6,834 nt of DNA from the NCBI GenBank assembly GCA_021808035.1, contig JAKBCG010000134.1:1-6834 (forward strand), given 5' to 3'. Below are positions 6,328 through 6,834 of the stretch, piece after piece. The number at the start of each line of letters is the position of its first letter. Within the stretch, counting starts at the first letter, position 1. The stretch is from Pseudomonadota bacterium (lineage in GTDB: Bacteria; Pseudomonadota; Gammaproteobacteria; Steroidobacterales; Steroidobacteraceae). The notes beneath the pieces are model-generated. The model searched no databases, was not told where the DNA came from, and saw nothing but the letters and a program-made list of their open reading frames with translations. Both the position numbers and the translations under genes were made by a program.

Positions 6328-6356
6328 AGGATACGCGCCCCGTCATCGACGGTCAA
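6328..6356 (-). promoter_or_regulatory. Probable sigma70 promoter of the rpsF-rpsR-rplI-dnaB operon
   Basis: On the minus strand, TTGACC (6356-6351; five of six to TTGACA) is followed after exactly 17 bases by TATCCT (6333-6328; four of six to TATAAT). The -35 overlaps the stop codon of rlmB. Transcription would start near 6321, giving a leader of about 75 bases that includes the entire S6:S18 motif. The -10 lies in the loop of a small GCGCG/CGCGC inverted repeat (6338-6334 with 6326-6322) followed by TCTTTT, which could alternatively act as a weak terminator for rlmB. The promoter reading is favoured because of the hexamers, the spacing and the regulated leader just downstream. Confidence 0.6.
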
Positions 6357-6834
6357 CTCGCGGCTTCTCGGGCGCGGCGTTGCCGCGTGGCCTCGAACAG
6401 CGCGATGCCGGTCGCGACCGAGACGTTCAGCGACTCGATCCGGCCCGCCATCGGAATCCGGACCAGGAAATCGCAGCGCTCCCGGGTCAACCGGCGCATT
6501 CCGCCGCCCTCGCCGCCGAGCACGAGCGCGAGCGGCCGGCGCAGGTCCGCCGAGTAGATCGTCTCCGGCGCATCGGCGGCGGTCCCGGCGACCCAGATCC
6601 GACGTTCCTTCAGTCGTTCCAGGGTGCGCGCCAGATTCGTGACCGCGGCGACCGGCACGAAGTCCGCGGCGCCGGCCGCCGCCTTGCGGGCCACACCGTC
6701 GATGCCGGCGGCCCGGTCGCGCGGAATCACGACCGCGTGCGCGCCCGCGGCCTCCGCGGTCCGCAGACACGCGCCGAGGTTGTGTGGATCGGTCACGCCG
6801 TCGAGCACCAGCAGGAGCGGGTCCTCGCCGAGCC
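6353..6834 (-). CDS. rlmB: RlmB, 23S rRNA (guanosine-2251-2'-O)-methyltransferase (N-terminal part outside window)
   Basis: The last 159 residues are visible; E. coli RlmB has 243, so roughly the first 85-90 (the L30e-like RNA-binding domain and linker) lie beyond the right edge. What is seen is the SPOUT (TrmH-type) catalytic domain with its trefoil knot: motif 1 VLDGVTDPHNLGACLRTAEA (visible residues 9-28, with N18 and R24), motif 2 LVLGGEGGGMRRLTRE (visible 103-118, E108) and motif 3 IPMAGRIESLNVSVATGIAL (visible 126-145). RlmB uses SAM to methylate the ribose of G2251 in the P-loop of the peptidyl transferase centre. Motifs and end agree closely with E. coli RlmB, which separates it from other TrmH-family members. 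It stops 106 bases before rpsF, consistent with the usual rlmB-rpsF order of gammaproteobacteria. Confidence 0.97.
   Translation of the reverse strand, partial: LGEDPLLLVLDGVTDPHNLGACLRTAEAAGAHAVVIPRDRAAGIDGVARKAAAGAADFVPVAAVTNLARTLERLKERRIWVAGTAADAPETIYSADLRRPLALVLGGEGGGMRRLTRERCDFLVRIPMAGRIESLNVSVATGIALFEATRQRRAREAAS

Noticed and set aside
6316..6338. Intrinsic terminator of rlmB (GCGCG/CGCGC stem, then TCTTTT)
   Set aside because: The stem is only five pairs, the T-tract is interrupted, and the loop contains the -10 of the better-supported rpsF promoter; it is kept only as an alternative reading.
5524..6642. 372-residue open frame on the plus strand
   Set aside because: It runs antisense across rplI, rpsR, rpsF and rlmB, all of which are certain genes; it has no recognisable domain.

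Overview
The window is about two-thirds G+C and looks like the chromosome of a proteobacterium. Ribosomal proteins S6, S18 and L9, the helicase DnaB and the methyltransferase RlmB are all very close to their gammaproteobacterial counterparts. The order rlmB-rpsF-rpsR-rplI-dnaB, with no priB between rpsF and rpsR, fits high-GC gammaproteobacteria of the Pseudomonas/Xanthomonas/Steroidobacter kind better than enterobacteria or betaproteobacteria. That placement is an inference from protein similarity and gene order. No tRNA, rRNA, insertion sequence, CRISPR array or phage gene is visible.

Right half (3719-6834, all on the minus strand): a housekeeping block. It holds the 3' end of rlmB (cut by the window edge), then rpsF, rpsR, rplI and dnaB closely spaced, with gaps of 24, 19 and 34 bases. 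In front of rpsF there is a good sigma70-type promoter overlapping the rlmB stop. It is followed by an RNA fold matching the known S6:S18 complex-binding motif (a CCG bulge between a stem and a hairpin). Its outer stem contains the whole rpsF Shine-Dalgarno sequence, so autoregulation of the operon by its own S6:S18 product is predicted.

Left half (1-3643): hopanoid tail-building genes. hpnH (plus strand) encodes the radical SAM adenosylhopane synthase, and it converges on dnaB. Diverging from it on the minus strand are hpnI (membrane glycosyltransferase of the ceramide-glucosyltransferase type) and hpnJ (radical SAM protein, cut by the left edge), overlapping by ATGA. Together they would attach adenosine to the C30 hopene, put N-acetylglucosamine on the derived bacteriohopanetetrol and, after deacetylation by HpnK (expected just outside the window), rearrange the sugar to the cyclitol ether. 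The product is an extended, polar-headed hopanoid of the outer membrane.

The most useful observations are regulatory: the S6:S18 motif with its promoter, and a -10-like TAGAAT six bases before the hpnH ATG with no Shine-Dalgarno, which suggests a leaderless hpnH mRNA. I see no undescribed multi-gene system here; all the genes belong to known families.
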